DNA of 64,000 nucleotides from NCBI GenBank assembly GCA_007753675.1, contig CP036432.1:4004394-4068393 (forward strand), in the 5' to 3' direction. The notes beneath the pieces were generated by a model. The model did no database searches. It had not been told where the DNA came from and saw nothing but the letters and a program-made list of their open reading frames with translations. Both the position numbers and the translations under genes were made by a program. This DNA is from Stieleria magnilauensis (GTDB lineage: Bacteria > Planctomycetota > Planctomycetia > Pirellulales > Pirellulaceae). Below are positions 37,365 to 46,639 of the stretch, piece by piece (position 1 is the stretch's first letter; each line of letters begins with the position of its first letter).

Positions 37365-40300
37365 TTACGCCAGCCATTTTTCGCAGCGTTTGGCGGAAAT
37401 CTTGATCGAGGTGCCTAGCGGCTGGGCAAACAGGCTGACACGCAATTCTTCGATCATCCAGCGAAATTCGTCCGCCGAGCGTGCTTTGGGATGCTGTTCT
37501 GCATCGGGAAACCGCGCGATCCACTGCTGCCAGAGACCGGCCACGGTTTCCGCACCGGATTGATCGCGTGATCCGGCACCGCTACGCAGTTTGTCCAACC
37601 GATAGGTGATCGCCGACAGATAGCGCGGGTAGTGCTGCAGCCACTGCCAGGGTGTGACAGACAAGAAATCAGGATGAACCAGCCAGCGGAGCTGTTCCTG
37701 CACGTCCTTGCCGGCGGCAGCGAAACGCGAGGTGGAAAGCGATTCAATTTCGCTCCGCATGTTCAAGTACGACTGGCCGAACTGGGTCAGCCATTTCGCG
37801 ACTTCTTGAACGGCGACGGAGATGCGTTCGCCGCGATCGACCCGCCGCGCTTCGAATGCCTCGCGGCCCCGCGGCAGGGCTTGGTTTTCGACAAAAGCGA
37901 TCCGCGCCAACAGGTCGATCAATGACGGTTCGAACTGGGCTGCCGGAACCGCACCGGCGAGTCGGATCTTGGTTTCGTTCAACTCCGGCAACCAACGGAC
38001 TTGGCGTCTCAGTTCCGCGCGTTCGCTGATCGCATACAGCCGGGTCAGGCCTTGCCGCATGATCGAATCGGCAGACGCTTGGTCGGGGAACAATCCGATC
38101 GTGACATGATCCCCCTGGTCGACGAGTGCGGGGTACTGCGCGACTCGCACACCGCCGCGCTCGCGTGTGACATCGACCGGCAGATGATCCAGATCAAAGG
38201 ACCGCATCGGTTCGCTGGGCAACTCGGTATCCATCTGGCCGCCGGCGTCGCTGGATGCCTCGCCGCCACCGCCTCCGAATTGCCGGGCCAGTGGCTCGAC
38301 CGATCGACCTTGCGCGATCAGCTTGCCCTCGTCATCGACGACGGAGATCAGGAACCGCAGATGTTCCTCCAGTTTTTCGTCTTGAAAATCGGATTCGCTG
38401 ATCGTCATTTCCGCGTGGCGCGACATCGCACTACACAGCGCCGGCATGAACGGGACTTGGCCATATTGCGGCAACAGTTCCTCGTAGATTTGCTGGGCGA
38501 CATCGGCAGCGGGAACCAGGTTGCGGCGGATCCGTTTGGGCAGCGATTTGATCATCGCGATGATCTTGCCGGGCAGCAGCCCTGGGACGAGCCAACCGAG
38601 TCGATCGTCGCTGATTTGGGAGACCGCCGCTTGGTGGATCCGCAAGCTGACGCCATCATCTTCGGCGCCGGGTTCGTACCGATACTTCAGCGGCAGTTCG
38701 GTCTTGCCGACGGTCAGCTGATCGGGAAAGGCGTCGCTGGAGATTTCATCCGTGGCGATGTCGATCAAATCGGACGGCATCATGAACAACGTGGTCTCGT
38801 CGGCCGGCACGTCCGGGCGGTCATGCAGCCAGGCCGACAGCGCCGTCGAATCGGTGAGCCGGCGGGCCCAATCGGGCACCGGCATGGCTTTGGCCAGTTT
38901 CTCCAGTCGTCCCTTGTCACAGACGTCGGCCGGTAAACGCTGTTGATAGAACTGCGCGACAACAAAGTCATCGACGACCATGTCGCGTCGTCGCGTTTTC
39001 GCCGCCAGCACTTCGAACGATTCCCGAAGCGATCGGTTGTGTCTCACGAACCTGGCATTGGTTTGCAATTGCTGTTCGACCAGTCCGTGCTGGATCAACA
39101 GGTCGCGTGCCGTGGCCGGATCGACCGGCGGCAGCGGCACGCGGCGGCGGACGACGATCGGCAACCCAAACAAGGATTGACGTTGGTAACAAAACGCACC
39201 GCCCGACTTCTGGCTCCAGTGTGGATCGCTGTAGGACGACTTGAGCAGGTGGGCGCCGATGGCTTCGACCCATTGCGGCTGGATCTTCGCCACGGTGCGT
39301 GCATATTGTTTGCTGGTTTCCACCAGCTCGGCAGCGACGATCCACTTCGGTTTGGATTCGAACACGCCGCTGCCGGGCCACAGGAACAGCTTTAAATTCC
39401 GTGGCCCCAGGTAAACATTTTTTTCGCCGGCCATGGCGACGCCGGACAGGAAACCGCTCAACAGCGCCTGGTGGACCGCCGTGTAACGTTCTTTGTCGAT
39501 CGTTTGCTTGGTTTGATCGTCGGCGAACTGAATCGCGCCGATTCGCCGTCGCGGCGACGATGCACCGGCGGCCCGCGAGCGGTTCAGGTCGGATGCGATC
39601 TCACGGAGTTGGCGGTAGGTATCGGCCCATTCCCGCATCCGTGTCGGTGACAGGAAACGCCGACGCAGTTGTCGTGTGAGCTTGGCCCGCGAGCAATCGG
39701 CGCGGGCCTGTTCGTAATAGCGCCACAGTCTGAGAAACGAAAGGAAATCGCTTTCGGCGTCGCGGAATTCCGCGTGCGCCTGGTCGGCCGCTTGCTGCTG
39801 GTCTTGCGGACGTTGGCGGGGATCGGGGATTTCCATCGCCGCCGCGATCGGCAAGATTTCTGGCAACACGCCCAGCTCATCCGCGGCCAGGATGATGCGT
39901 CCGATCCGCGGATCGACCGGCATGCGGCCGAGTGACTTTCCGATCGCCGTCAATTCTTGTTGTTCGTCGATCGCACCAAGCTCCAGCAACGTCTGGACGC
40001 CTTCGCGGATCGATTCCGGTCGCGGCACATCCAACAGCGGCAACGCGTCCAGCGATCCGAATCCCAGCATCTTGCTTTGCAGCACGACCGAAGCCAAGTT
40101 GGTTCGACGTATCTCGGGTGTCGTGAAGGCATCACGGGACTCAAAGTCCATCGGCGAATACAGTCGCACGCAGACGCCGGGACCGACGCGGCCGCAGCGA
40201 CCGGCGCGTTGGTCCGCACTCGCACGGCTGACTGGTTCGATCGGCAATCGTTGCAGCTTGCTGCGTGGGCTGTAGCGGCTGATGCGTGCCGTGCCGGTGT

Positions 40301-41540
40301 CGATCACCGAGCGAATGCCGGGCACGGTCAGCGAGCTTTCGGCGACGTTGGTCGCAAAGATGAACCGTTGTTTCTGGCCGCTGGGATGGAAGATCCGTTG
40401 TTGATCCTTTTGCGGCAACCGCGCGTACAGCGGCAAGATCTCCACACGTCCCTCCAGCCCGAGACGTTTGTAGTGTCCGGCCACGCGGTGCGACACCAAA
40501 CGGATGTCGCGTTCGGTGGGCAGAAAGATCAGCGTGTCACCGCCGCCGCTGTGACCGCGCGACAGATCTTTGATCCCCGCGATCACATGGTGCGCCAGGT
40601 CATACGAACGGTTCTCGTCGGCGACGTCTTCCCAAGGCAGATAACGCATCTCGACGGGATAGCCGCGGCCTTCGACGGTCAAAATCGGTGCCGGTCCTTG
40701 TTCGTCACCAAAATGTTCGGCGAACCGTTCGGCGTCGATCGTTGCCGAGGTGATGATGATTTTCAGATCCGGGCGTTTTTGCTGCAGGCCCCGCAGGTAC
40801 GCGAGCAAGAAATCGATGTTCAGCGAGCGTTCGTGAGCTTCGTCGATGATGATCGCGTCGTATTGATCCAGGAATCGATCCGAACCGGTTTCCGCCAGCA
40901 GGATGCCGTCGGTCATCAGTTTGATCATCGTGTCGGGACCGGTCTGGTCGCCGAAGCGAACCTGGTAGCCGACCTGTTGTCCGAGTTGACACTGCATCTC
41001 CTCGCACAACCGCGTCGCGATGCTGCGGGCGGCCAGTCGTCGCGGCTGGGTGTGACCGATCATCGCGGCGCGACCGCGTCCGGCTTCCAGACAGAACTTG
41101 GGCAGTTGGGTGCTCTTGCCGCTGCCGGTTTCGCCACACACCACGATCACTTGACGCGACTGAATCAGTTCGATGATCTGATCCTTGTAGCCGGTGATCG
41201 GCAATTCGGCCGGGTAGTCCAGTCGCGGCGTGTACGATTCGCGTTGTCGGCGTCGGGCGATCGATTGGGCCAGACGCGATTCGAATTCTTCATTGGACAG
41301 ACGCTTTTGTTGGCGGCGGAGCCGAAACTGGTCGGCACGCATCGCATGCTCGATCACCAACTGGTCGCGGGGGATCGCTTGCGGGTCCGGATCCGTCACT
41401 GACGCTCCACCCTGGGACGGCTCTCGGGACGCTTCCTCGCTGGCAGCCCGGGCTTCGGTGTTCGCGGGCGCGACAACGGCCTTGTCAGGTTCCGACGTTC
41501 GCTCGGGCTTCAATCGGGGGCTGGATGGTTTGAAGTTCAT
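37365..41540 (-). CDS. hrpA: ATP-dependent RNA helicase HrpA (DEAH box)
   Basis: This 1,391-residue helicase is slightly longer than E. coli HrpA. Walker A is GETGSGKS (136-143), the DEAH box is at 233-236 (IIDEAHERSLN), and motif III is SAT. Motif VI appears as SADQRAGRCGRVGPG. After the helicase core come the HA2 and OB-fold regions and the long DUF3418 C-terminal domain typical of HrpA. It acts on structured RNA; in bacteria HrpA has been linked to mRNA processing and resolving stalled ribosomes. The first ~60 residues are polar and low in complexity. The ATG at 41540 is the only good start. Confidence 0.95.
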   Translation of the reverse strand: MNFKPSSPRLKPERTSEPDKAVVAPANTEARAASEEASREPSQGGASVTDPDPQAIPRDQLVIEHAMRADQFRLRRQQKRLSNEEFESRLAQSIARRRQRESYTPRLDYPAELPITGYKDQIIELIQSRQVIVVCGETGSGKSTQLPKFCLEAGRGRAAMIGHTQPRRLAARSIATRLCEEMQCQLGQQVGYQVRFGDQTGPDTMIKLMTDGILLAETGSDRFLDQYDAIIIDEAHERSLNIDFLLAYLRGLQQKRPDLKIIITSATIDAERFAEHFGDEQGPAPILTVEGRGYPVEMRYLPWEDVADENRSYDLAHHVIAGIKDLSRGHSGGGDTLIFLPTERDIRLVSHRVAGHYKRLGLEGRVEILPLYARLPQKDQQRIFHPSGQKQRFIFATNVAESSLTVPGIRSVIDTGTARISRYSPRSKLQRLPIEPVSRASADQRAGRCGRVGPGVCVRLYSPMDFESRDAFTTPEIRRTNLASVVLQSKMLGFGSLDALPLLDVPRPESIREGVQTLLELGAIDEQQELTAIGKSLGRMPVDPRIGRIILAADELGVLPEILPIAAAMEIPDPRQRPQDQQQAADQAHAEFRDAESDFLSFLRLWRYYEQARADCSRAKLTRQLRRRFLSPTRMREWADTYRQLREIASDLNRSRAAGASSPRRRIGAIQFADDQTKQTIDKERYTAVHQALLSGFLSGVAMAGEKNVYLGPRNLKLFLWPGSGVFESKPKWIVAAELVETSKQYARTVAKIQPQWVEAIGAHLLKSSYSDPHWSQKSGGAFCYQRQSLFGLPIVVRRRVPLPPVDPATARDLLIQHGLVEQQLQTNARFVRHNRSLRESFEVLAAKTRRRDMVVDDFVVAQFYQQRLPADVCDKGRLEKLAKAMPVPDWARRLTDSTALSAWLHDRPDVPADETTLFMMPSDLIDIATDEISSDAFPDQLTVGKTELPLKYRYEPGAEDDGVSLRIHQAAVSQISDDRLGWLVPGLLPGKIIAMIKSLPKRIRRNLVPAADVAQQIYEELLPQYGQVPFMPALCSAMSRHAEMTISESDFQDEKLEEHLRFLISVVDDEGKLIAQGRSVEPLARQFGGGGGEASSDAGGQMDTELPSEPMRSFDLDHLPVDVTRERGGVRVAQYPALVDQGDHVTIGLFPDQASADSIMRQGLTRLYAISERAELRRQVRWLPELNETKIRLAGAVPAAQFEPSLIDLLARIAFVENQALPRGREAFEARRVDRGERISVAVQEVAKWLTQFGQSYLNMRSEIESLSTSRFAAAGKDVQEQLRWLVHPDFLSVTPWQWLQHYPRYLSAITYRLDKLRSGAGSRDQSGAETVAGLWQQWIARFPDAEQHPKARSADEFRWMIEELRVSLFAQPLGTSIKISAKRCEKWLA

Positions 41541-42700
41541 GGAACGGGGAAACAGGGAAAGCCGCGAAGAATTGGAGTGGAAACCACCACCCTACGAAAT
41601 TATCCGCCTCGTGACAGCGGCAGGTAAATGTGACACCACCGGCAAACCTCGTGTTCGCCCTCGCGATTGATCGTGGGGATCCATTCACCATCACCGTCAG
41701 GGGATCTGACGGAGCGAGGAAGCGGTAACGTGCGTGGTAAGAAGATTTTGGGGTAGGAAGATTAAGCGGAGACGGGGGGGCGGCGAAAAAGGATCGCGAA
41801 AGGCGATGTCCTCATCCCCGAGGGATCACAGCGAGTAGCCGGAGGTCAGCGCAGTGCCACCTCCGGGCACCGTACCCACTCCACCCCACGACCCCGGACG
41901 GGGTCGCAGCGAGTTCCAGCGAACCCAGGCAAGAGTCAACGACCGATCGGCGTGATCGTCATCCAAGACGCGAAATCCCAGCCGGCAGACACTGTGTCTG
42001 CGGCGCGGGCATCGCCCACGGCCCACGCTTGCTACGATCGTTGTCCCTCCGCCGAACCGTCCGCTTCCGAACTCTCTTGCACGCAGTTCATCAGCGTTGT
42101 GCTGGCAACGACGTCTTGATCTCAATGGTGCACTTCCAACATCCAAAGGCGCTCGACTCCCGGGGGAATGGCGCGTCGTGCGTTCGGTCGGTTTTGTCTT
42201 TCAATCAAAGAAAAACACCGCGGACCACACGACGCGAGTCACGGGGGAGTCATGCGCCCGCGGATCATACAATGGGCCACGAGAGATCAAGACGCCTACC
42301 GCACCAAAACGCTGACGACGTGCGGCCAAAGGATTCAAGAAGCTGGCGTCAGCTTTGGGATCGGCAGGCGTCGGCCTGCCTCGTTCGGCCGAGTCGAGCG
42401 CGCCTATCGAACCGTGACATCAGGAGCGAATCCTAGGAAACAGAGGCCTGATGAATTCCGGTGGGCGAACTACGAGCGCACCAATCAAACCCCGGATGTA
42501 TCGTCAACCACGGAGATCACGGAGGGACACAGAGAAGAGGTGGTCCGTTGCCGTCAGGCGTCGGTTGGCAGCGCGAACGGCACGAATCACGCGGTCGCCT
42601 CAAATGATCATCCACTTCGCAAAACTCAACTCGGCGACTTGCTTGCATCGGCTGGTATTGCAAGGTCTCCGTGAGCCATTGAACTTGTGGCAACTAGAAC
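41541..42700. other. 1.16-kb region without a supported gene
   Basis: Open frames here are short, Arg/Ser-rich and lack good ribosome sites. A family C hairpin with GACCCCGGACGGGGTC follows at 41831-41910. A degenerate GGCATCGCCCACG-type hairpin is near 42003. Short palindromes (GGCAGGCGTCGGCCTGCC, 42361-42378) and a CACGGAGATCACGGAGG patch (42510) add to the impression of decayed or repeat-derived DNA. The hrpA promoter should lie near 41541-41650. Confidence 0.55.
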
Positions 42701-43072
42701 TTAAACCTCATGGGTGACATTGGCAGATGCAATACGACTATCGGGTCGATTTCGAATCAGGATGACTAGCGGGATTGCTGCAATTGTTTGCACCACAATA
42801 TAAATCATTGTCACCACCGCCAAACCTACCGGACTGGCACCTATCGAAGACCTGCCGCGTTTCCACGCCGGCGTTTGCAGGTCCTCAATGAGGATGTACA
42901 TGAGACATGCGTATGCTAGCACGACCAGGATCGCGAGAATGCAGTGAGTGACTGTTGCTAGCCACCATGCGAAACGCCAGTTTAAAAATAGGCCGATGCC
43001 CGTTGTGATCAATGAAACAGCAAGTATCAATGGAACAGCAAGTGTTTGCAGCAGCGGGGGCGCGTCCATCAT
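42701..43072 (-). CDS. Small integral membrane protein, unknown function
   Basis: This 123-residue protein has three or four hydrophobic segments: about 8-30, 33-60 and 82-105. A basic loop (TPAWKRGRSS) lies between the second and third. It resembles no family known to me. Its ATG overlaps the stop of the upstream small membrane gene as ATGA, with GGAG upstream, so the two are translated together. The final residues (SRIASANVTHEV) are polar. Confidence 0.65.
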   Translation of the reverse strand: MMDAPPLLQTLAVPLILAVSLITTGIGLFLNWRFAWWLATVTHCILAILVVLAYACLMYILIEDLQTPAWKRGRSSIGASPVGLAVVTMIYIVVQTIAAIPLVILIRNRPDSRIASANVTHEV

Positions 43073-43257
43073 ATCTCCAAACCAAATATGTAGTCTTTCA
43101 CAGCCTGAAAAAGGGCGGACGTCAAATAGATCGCAAGTACTACACCTGCCGTAAGATGCAGCGTTGCGAGAACTGCAACCGAAGTTGGCAATTCCGCTTT
43201 GTCTTTAGGACGACGTTCGGTCGATGAAGAAGTACGATAGGGATTTGGGAATTTCAA
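43069..43257 (-). CDS. Small membrane protein upstream of and coupled to the next gene
   Basis: This 62-residue protein begins at TTG and has a polar, charged N-terminus (NPYRTSSSTERRPKDK) followed by one hydrophobic helix (about 27-52). Its stop overlaps the next ATG by 4 bases (ATGA), which supports both genes being real. It is not recognised. The TTG start is uncertain, but the in-frame stretch has no ATG. Confidence 0.5.
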   Translation of the reverse strand: MKFPNPYRTSSSTERRPKDKAELPTSVAVLATLHLTAGVVLAIYLTSALFQAVKDYIFGLEI

Positions 43258-43888
43258 TGTGCTCTCATGCGCGCGGCGATTGGATCATCGGTGACCGCCG
43301 TTTCTGCTAAATTCGCAGAACTTGTTGATTACCTGGTCGGCCGAGGTGGGGCTGTTTATTTGCCGCCTAATCCTCTGGTGGATAAGTATTTGGCCGTCTT
43401 ATCCTCGGGTCGGCTGATCATTCGCTTCTGTATTCTCTTGTTTTCGACTGAACTTGCAAACCGAGGGATGGCCCAGGAACAGTCTGAAGGGGCGGATTTC
43501 GAGATTTCCGGCCGAGGTGGGGCTGTTCAGCTCGAAAGCTTCACGTTGCGGCTTGGACTCTTGTTCCACTTTCTGCCTTCTCCGTACGGAACCTGCGGAC
43601 GGCAAGGATGTCTGGCAAAACGGACGGGGACACGGCACTTGGACATGCACGTTTGCGAGGTGCTGACTGGAGATCTGGGGACTGTCATGAGTGGTTCCGA
43701 GAGTGAAACTCCAGCCAACTGAGACCACACGTCAACCGCCGAGGCGTTAAGCAACGCGATTGCGTTCAACCGTGGCGTTCACCGAGGAATGTCCGAGAAT
43801 CTTCAGAAAACCCTGAGACGAGCGCCGGTCGGTAACATCCTTGTATCAGATGCGGCGCCGAGGGCGTCGGAAGAATCCTCCGATCGTG
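43258..43888. other. Repeat-containing intergenic region upstream of the sigma operon
   Basis: A 151-codon frame at 43267-43722 is open but not convincing. It contains two exact 19-bp copies of CGGCCGAGGTGGGGCTGTT (43338-43356 and 43509-43527), which create a repeated GRGGAV in that frame. A perfect 7-bp inverted repeat GGATAAG/CTTATCC lies at 43380-43404. The promoter of the downstream sigma operon should be in 43730-43880. Confidence 0.5.
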
Positions 43889-44416
43889 ATGCCGATGCCT
43901 CCCCAAGAGCTTGCCGAAACGTGGAACCGCTGCTCGTCGCGATTGTTGTTGATCGCTCGCGCGATCGGCGAACCGGCCGAGGATGCGGTTCAGGAGGCGT
44001 TTCTGCAGCTCGCCCGACAATCACCGACTCCGGACGACCCGTTCGCCTGGCTGGTCACCGTGACGCGAAACCAACTGTTGCAGTGGCGGCGCAGCGGAGA
44101 TCGCCGCCGCCGTCGTGAGCAGACGCCGCAGGGTTCGGTTTGGTTTGACGACGCGCACCGTCAGATTGAAACCCAACTCGATGCCGAGCGAGTGACCGAA
44201 GCGCTTGTGACGCTGGAGTCCCAGACGCGACAGGTCATCGTGATGCATCTGTGGGGCGAAATGAGTTTCGACAACATCGCCGAAGTCATCGGGTGTTCGC
44301 GATCGACGGCCCATCGCACCTTCCAATCAGGAATTCGTACCATGCGACAACGATTCGAACCCGCTCCCGATGCTCGCCCGGGAGTCTCCGTGCAAGGAGT
44401 CATCAGCGATGAATGA
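43889..44416 (+). CDS. ECF-type RNA polymerase sigma factor, first gene of four-gene operon
   Basis: This ~175-residue alternative sigma factor has region 2 at the N-terminus (EPAEDAVQEAFLQLAR, then PFAWLVTVTRNQLLQW) and region 4 at the C-terminus (MSFDNIAEVIGCSRSTAHRTF helix-turn-helix). The frame is open to 43841, so starts at 43850 (ATG) or 43841 (TTG) are possible. The ATG at 43889 begins the conserved part. The stop overlaps the next start by 8 bases. The adjacent membrane protein is the natural candidate for its regulator. Confidence 0.87.
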   Translation: MPMPPQELAETWNRCSSRLLLIARAIGEPAEDAVQEAFLQLARQSPTPDDPFAWLVTVTRNQLLQWRRSGDRRRRREQTPQGSVWFDDAHRQIETQLDAERVTEALVTLESQTRQVIVMHLWGEMSFDNIAEVIGCSRSTAHRTFQSGIRTMRQRFEPAPDARPGVSVQGVISDE

Positions 44417-45134
44417 GACAAACGATCCACTCGATGAAGCGTTTGCCGAGCAATTGCGGGCGTTGGTTCCCACTGCGATGCCCGACGGACAACGATCAGG
44501 CGACCAACCCGGTTTGGTGAGCGTTCTGTACGAAGCGGGGTATCGCGCCGGTAGCGAGCAGCCCCTCCATCGCGTCACGCCATCACGTCGCCCCATGACT
44601 TGGCTCTCGGTCGTCGCAGCCAGCCTGTTGACGGCCGCGTTGACCACGCCGGTCGCCTATCGGGTCGGGCAACGATCCCTGGAGACAGATTCCGGTACGT
44701 TGGATTCCGGTGCGTTGGCGGGCGGCGATGGAGCGAACCGACAGGGCACGGTCGGTTCCTCCGACTCAAGGCACGCTGAGTCACTGCGCCAAGCTGAGTC
44801 ACTGCGCCACGCTGAAATGCAGGACGTGGACGACGACGCAAACGAGTCTGACGAATCGCCTTCGATCGCTCCGAAGACGGATTCAGAGTTCGCGCCGGCC
44901 TCGTTGGCCATCAAACCATTCGATTTCAAACAGCTCGCGCGACTGTGGCAACCCGACTGGAAATTACGTGAGCCGCCGACCGACACACTGACCGCGTTTC
45001 ATGGGGCTTCCCTGGACGATCTTCCGCGTTCCCATTGGATCGTGACTCACGATGACCCGATGATTCCCCGCGAGACACTGTCGGTCGGGGATTTTGACGC
45101 ATTTTCTCTTGGACTCGAGGTCAACCCACGATGA
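44409..45134 (+). CDS. Single-pass membrane protein, probable anti-sigma-like partner
   Basis: This 241-residue protein has a cytoplasmic-type N-terminal part (1-60), one transmembrane helix (about 64-84, WLSVVAASLLTAALTTPVAY) and a polar extracytoplasmic part. That layout matches anti-sigma factors, though no zinc HxxxCxxC motif is present. It overlaps the sigma gene by 8 bp and the next gene by 4 bp (ATGA). Residues around 120-135 repeat the hexapeptide HAESLR/QAESLR/HAE, encoded by an 18-bp tandem repeat at 44773-44816. Anti-sigma function is inferred from context and topology only. Confidence 0.6.
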   Translation: MNETNDPLDEAFAEQLRALVPTAMPDGQRSGDQPGLVSVLYEAGYRAGSEQPLHRVTPSRRPMTWLSVVAASLLTAALTTPVAYRVGQRSLETDSGTLDSGALAGGDGANRQGTVGSSDSRHAESLRQAESLRHAEMQDVDDDANESDESPSIAPKTDSEFAPASLAIKPFDFKQLARLWQPDWKLREPPTDTLTAFHGASLDDLPRSHWIVTHDDPMIPRETLSVGDFDAFSLGLEVNPR

Positions 45135-46639
45135 TTGTTTTCCCCCGCAAACATACCGCCCTGCTTTGCTGCTTCGCTGTGTTTGGCTGGACGCAGGTCA
45201 GCCATGGACAAGTGATGCTGTCGCCGACGGTCGAAAAAAGTGAAGCGGTGGCCGAACCGGAACCGCGCTCGCCGCCGTTGCTGCTTCATGCCCGGCCCCA
45301 AAGCGACCCTCCGCTGCGTTATCGACTGTGGCCGGCACCCGAGCGACATCGTCCGCGGAATGCGATGGTGGCGGTCAATCGATCCATGCTGTTGGTCGCT
45401 CAGGTCTCAGCGAAACAAAAACGTGACTTTTTGGATCGCTACGACGCCTGGACGGAGATCCCGATCGACGAGCTTCCGGTCGAGGATGCGAAGGCGAGCT
45501 ACGCGCCGTTTGGCACCGCGATCGACGTCTTGCGGACGGGCGAGAATTGGATGGACTTGAAATACGATCTCGGTTTGGAAGACATGACGTTTGCCGAGAA
45601 ACTGGCGACGCTGCTTCCTGAACTGCAGGAATCGCGAGACTTGGCACGTCTGCTCTGCATGCGTGCTCGCGTCGCGGCGGCTGAAAATCGCTGGGACGAT
45701 GCGGTCGACGACCTGCGTTTGGGATTCCGACTCTCCGAAATCACCGCCCACAGCACCAACACGCTGCTCAGTCGGTTGATCGGGATTGCGATCTCCGAAT
45801 CCCTGCTCGATACGATTGAATCGATGATCCAACAGCCGAATTGCCCCAACCTGTACTGGGCGCTGGCAGGATTGCCCGTCGATCCGCTTTTTGCGATGCG
45901 TGCAGCGATCGAGTACGAATCGACGACGGCCTACCACGCCGGCAGTCTCGTCGGACTGAACGAGTTGCCTGACGAAATCATCGGCGAAGCCAAGGCGTTG
46001 ATTCGACTCAAGGAAATGTCCGATGCGATTGCGACGATGTTTGACTCGGTCGACACGACGGCTGAAACGACTTTCCTGCATCAATTGTCGACCGGTGTGT
46101 TGATCACGATGATGGTTCAGCCGTCTCGTCAGTTGTTGCTGGAAAACGAGGACTGGGACGAACGCGTCGATGAACTCTCTGACGCCGAAGCCGTGTTGCG
46201 AGCGAGCGATTTTGAACTGACCCGGATTCGCGAGCGTTGGTTGGCTTGGTCGCTGTTGCCCGATGAATTGTGGGCCGATAACAAGGCCCGGCGTGAGGCG
46301 GCGATGAGGGTTTCACCGGACACCGTCACACTTGGAGGACAATTGGCTCGCATCATGTTGCCCTCGTTCCCAAGTGCGACCTCGCGGGGCCTGGACGTCA
46401 AACAGAAACATCATCAACTGCTGACACTCGAAGCGTTGCGGATGCACGCCGCCGAAACAGGGGCGTTGCCCGATGCGATCGACAAGCTCACCCCCGTACC
46501 AGCTTGGCTGGACCCGATCTCGCGCAAGCCGTTCGTCTACCTTCGAAAGACGCCCACCGAAGCCACCCTGTCGCGTGCGGCAGGGTCAAGCAACCAAACC
46601 AACCCGACACTCACGATCCAATTGCAGGTGACCAAATGA
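45131..46639 (+). CDS. Secreted protein of unknown function in sigma operon
   Basis: This 502-residue protein has a signal peptide (KHTALLCCFAVFGWTQVSHG|Q). It is mostly helical, with several Asp/Glu-rich stretches and a repeated-helix look between 120 and 360 (ESRDLARLLCMRARVAAAENRWDD region). The segment LLTLEALRMHAAETGALP near 435 resembles the helical part of planctomycete type II-secretion-like or DUF1559-type proteins. The ending (LDPISRKPFVYLRK) is similarly pseudopilin-like. It starts at an ATGA overlap with the preceding gene and ends in an ATGA overlap with the next. No enzymatic motif was recognised. Confidence 0.75.
   Translation: MIVFPRKHTALLCCFAVFGWTQVSHGQVMLSPTVEKSEAVAEPEPRSPPLLLHARPQSDPPLRYRLWPAPERHRPRNAMVAVNRSMLLVAQVSAKQKRDFLDRYDAWTEIPIDELPVEDAKASYAPFGTAIDVLRTGENWMDLKYDLGLEDMTFAEKLATLLPELQESRDLARLLCMRARVAAAENRWDDAVDDLRLGFRLSEITAHSTNTLLSRLIGIAISESLLDTIESMIQQPNCPNLYWALAGLPVDPLFAMRAAIEYESTTAYHAGSLVGLNELPDEIIGEAKALIRLKEMSDAIATMFDSVDTTAETTFLHQLSTGVLITMMVQPSRQLLLENEDWDERVDELSDAEAVLRASDFELTRIRERWLAWSLLPDELWADNKARREAAMRVSPDTVTLGGQLARIMLPSFPSATSRGLDVKQKHHQLLTLEALRMHAAETGALPDAIDKLTPVPAWLDPISRKPFVYLRKTPTEATLSRAAGSSNQTNPTLTIQLQVTK

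Noticed and set aside
41541..42700. Frames of 135-168 codons downstream of hrpA
   Set aside because: Overlapping frames, no ribosome sites, Arg/Ser-rich products and patches of repeat DNA argue against coding.
43267..43722. 151-codon frame between the small membrane genes and the sigma operon
   Set aside because: It contains an exact 19-bp direct repeat, has no ribosome site and no recognisable domain; kept only as an intergenic description.
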